Below are positions 62,085 through 64,000 of a stretch of DNA of 64,000 bases, one piece after another (position 1 is the stretch's first letter; every line of letters starts with the position of its first letter). Both the position numbers and the translations under genes were made by a program. The notes beneath the pieces were generated by a model. The model was not told the DNA's origin. It saw only the letters and a list, made by a program, of their open reading frames with translations, and did not search any database. The stretch comes from Sclerotinia nivalis (lineage: Eukaryota; Ascomycota; Leotiomycetes; Helotiales; Sclerotiniaceae): the NCBI GenBank assembly GCA_029531795.1, contig JAPEIS010000009.1, positions 992,001-1,056,000 of the forward strand, written 5' to 3'.

Positions 62085-63567
62085 ATTATTGTTTGGGATT
62101 TTGAGACATAGTTTGTATACTCCTGTACTTGTACTTCTGAAAATTGCTTCAGCTGGTTTGGAGTTTTGTAATGAATACATTAGGAGTTCTATTGGGATAC
62201 GGTAATGGTATACCTTGGGTCCTATACTTTTTGATAACCCATTATGACGAATGTAAACACACTTTCGTTTCCACTTACCTACATCGAACTTATTTTATGT
62301 GTATATGGCTTTTCAGCTGGTGACTTAGTTGCAACTCTCCATCGGAGTACATGATTAACTTGCAAAGCAGGTATTGTCGCATAATCCTGTCATAACTTAT
62401 CAGGAAGAATACGCAATAAGGCATGGATTCCAAATGTTAGCTTGACTTCCACTGTTGTTCTGTGTAAATAAACCGATGTCGAAATCCTAATATCTGATTC
62501 ATCCTATACCGCGGAGACTAGGATGCTGACGCCTGATATTTCATAATTTTTTTGTTGTCTCACATTAGCTCAACCACTCTCTGTATGTATGTATGTATCA
62601 AGAAATGGAGAATGAGCAATTACAGTTACATTTACGAGGAAGCTTTGGGAGGTGATTTGCAGGAAAGTAGGTGGTTTATAAGTAGATGGATGGATGGTTG
62701 GACTATTTGGGATCGGAGCTTTTTGTACGGGGTTGGGTATTACTTTTTCATCTGGGAAGTTATGCATATAGAGTGAAAGGAAGCTTTCGTGTGGCCACAG
62801 CTGGGCCGATTCAAGTGCTCATCAAACTATCCCAATCCGATCCTGAAGAAATAAATATCTTCTTGGATTAAGATTCGAATCATCAGACTACAATCATGGA
62901 TATCAAATAGGAAACAAAGAGAGGGAAGACATCATATTGTTGTGAATCTCGTTCCTCAAAATGCCAACTACGGTGATTCGCTGTTCGTTCTATACGACTG
63001 TAGCGGACCTGTGATACCGCAAGTTGTCAAAATATAATGTAGAGATTCATTCACTGTTGGTTGGTGAAATATAGATTCACAAGATCGTGATTCATGAACG
63101 AGGAAGCAATTTGTTTAGATATATGCGAAGAAAGTAAGTCTTACATTTCAGATCCGGTAGTGGTAGTTATGGCCATCAATCAAAGAATATCGAGACTGGG
63201 AGGGTAAAGATGTGGAGAGACGACAGCCATATATGTGAACCACTCATGTCTTATCTGGGAATTTGTAGTATTAAATGCACTTACCATCGCAAATGAAACA
63301 CGGCAGCTCAACGATATTTGCTCTTTCAAGTAATTATGCCTGTATGGAATACGAGAAGTCTGATTGCAAATCTTGAATTTTTTTTGTTGTTATGTATCCT
63401 AGTAAAAAACCCCTTTTTATATACAGATGTGCTACAAGGGATTTGCACATTGGCCACTATCATCCTATTTCAACGCACCGATGGCGATAACAAGTAAATA
63501 AAGACCACCTGATATAGGCTGCAAGCGAAGAGATGCTCAATACTCTGTTGGGCAACGAATAACGAAC
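62085..63567. other. Convergent spacer membrane protein / arabinofuranosidase
   Basis: 1.5 kb of 3' flanks. A GTAT tetranucleotide repeat sits at 62582-62598. Short open frames around 62552-62871 have no features worth calling. Confidence 0.55.
62582..62598. repeat. GTAT tetranucleotide repeat
   Basis: About four tandem TGTA units in an intergenic spacer. Confidence 0.75.
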
Positions 63568-64000
63568 TCAAGCGAAGCCACTGCTAATAACAAAGCTTAC
63601 GTCGTCATTGAATGAAGCGGCGACGTCAAAAGTATCAACTCCTCCGTTACTCGCGGCGTAAAGCACATTATTGTAGTGACGGAAATAGCGGGTAGGATAG
63701 CTCCAAGCCCTGATCGAGTTACCTTGGCCATTGAGACCAGCCTGTGGGCAGAACGTAGCATCTTCAGAAAACTGCTTGGAGCCGTCGTTGGCGTTGAGCA
63801 GGAGTCCGAAGTTGTAGTGTCTAATGTAGCTGCCGGGGGTGTCGTTTGATTCAAATGAGAAACAGGCGCTGTTTCCAAGACCGGTGCGAACATACCAGCT
63901 AGCTTGCTGTTTGAGGGCGGTGGTGCTGGATGTTGTAACGACCTGGGTATTGACGCTAGAGCCAGTGTGCGCGATGTAGCGTGTTGTATACCCAGCTGTA
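63568..64000 (-). CDS. abfB: Alpha-L-arabinofuranosidase B, C-terminal CBM42 part (partial)
   Basis: Secreted plant-cell-wall enzyme releasing arabinose from arabinan and arabinoxylan; only the last ~143 codons are in the window, and the gene continues beyond 64000. The open minus frame reads TTRYIAHTGSSVNTQVV, ASWYVRTGLGNSACFSFES, NDTPGSYIRHYNFGLLLNAN, EDATFCPQAGLNGQGNS, YPTRYFRHYNNVLYAASNGG and ends DDVSFVISSGFA-stop. This is the beta-trefoil arabinose-binding CBM42 typical of GH54 AbfB. The frame has no Met in the window, so a start-to-stop ORF search would miss it. A GTAAGC near the end could be read as a donor, but read-through matches the usual C-terminus. The catalytic domain is outside the window; another CBM42-bearing enzyme cannot be excluded. 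Confidence 0.88.
   Translation of the reverse strand, partial: TAGYTTRYIAHTGSSVNTQVVTTSSTTALKQQASWYVRTGLGNSACFSFESNDTPGSYIRHYNFGLLLNANDGSKQFSEDATFCPQAGLNGQGNSIRAWSYPTRYFRHYNNVLYAASNGGVDTFDVAASFNDDVSFVISSGFA

Overview
This window is nuclear DNA from a filamentous ascomycete. Evidence: spliceosomal introns of about 46-210 nt with GTAAGT/GTATGT donors and CTAAC-type branch points in most genes, protein families typical of Pezizomycotina (Zn2Cys6 regulator, Crp-type copper ATPase, CBM42 arabinofuranosidase, F-box protein), intron-bearing tRNAs, and AT-rich intergenic DNA. The style suggests Leotiomycetes (Botrytis/Sclerotinia-like), but that is inference; no species can be read from the sequence. 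I see no rRNA, CRISPR array, virus or intact transposon.

Layout. 1-11 kb is a compact housekeeping block: peptide methionine sulfoxide reductase B (-), SMAP/Age2-type ArfGAP (+), Sft1/Bet1-type Qc-SNARE (-), adenylosuccinate lyase (-) and a Ysc84/Lsb3 SYLF-SH3 actin-patch protein (+). The last two diverge from a shared 0.7-kb promoter with unusual short tandem repeats and a TGACTC element. 11.1-22.2 kb is an 11-kb stretch without a convincing gene. 22-36 kb holds a mitochondrial-type short-chain dehydrogenase (+), the large multi-KH protein Scp160/vigilin (-) and a CRIB-containing p21-activated kinase of Ste20 type (+). 36-40.6 kb is gene-poor, with three G-quadruplex-type motifs and an intron-containing tRNA-Glu(CTC).

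40.7-46.7 kb carries three co-oriented genes that could form a small metabolic group: an AKR7-type aldo/keto reductase, a 2,2-dialkylglycine decarboxylase-like class III aminotransferase, and a Zn2Cys6/fungal_trans regulator right after it. A tRNA-Pro(TGG) follows, then a 1187-residue copper-exporting P1B-ATPase whose upstream region has a cluster of TTTTGCG/GTGCGG repeats that may be a metal-response element.

52.6-64 kb is sparse: an F-box protein (-), a small Cys-rich hypothetical protein (+), AT-rich spacers with short dispersed repeats and a hairpin, a possible decayed gene near 59-60 kb, a five-span membrane protein with a 10-codon first exon (+), and at the right edge the C-terminal CBM42 part of an alpha-L-arabinofuranosidase (-) that runs off the window.

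Exon boundaries were set by hand from splice signals, reading-frame continuity and remembered family sequence. No alignment or expression data were available.
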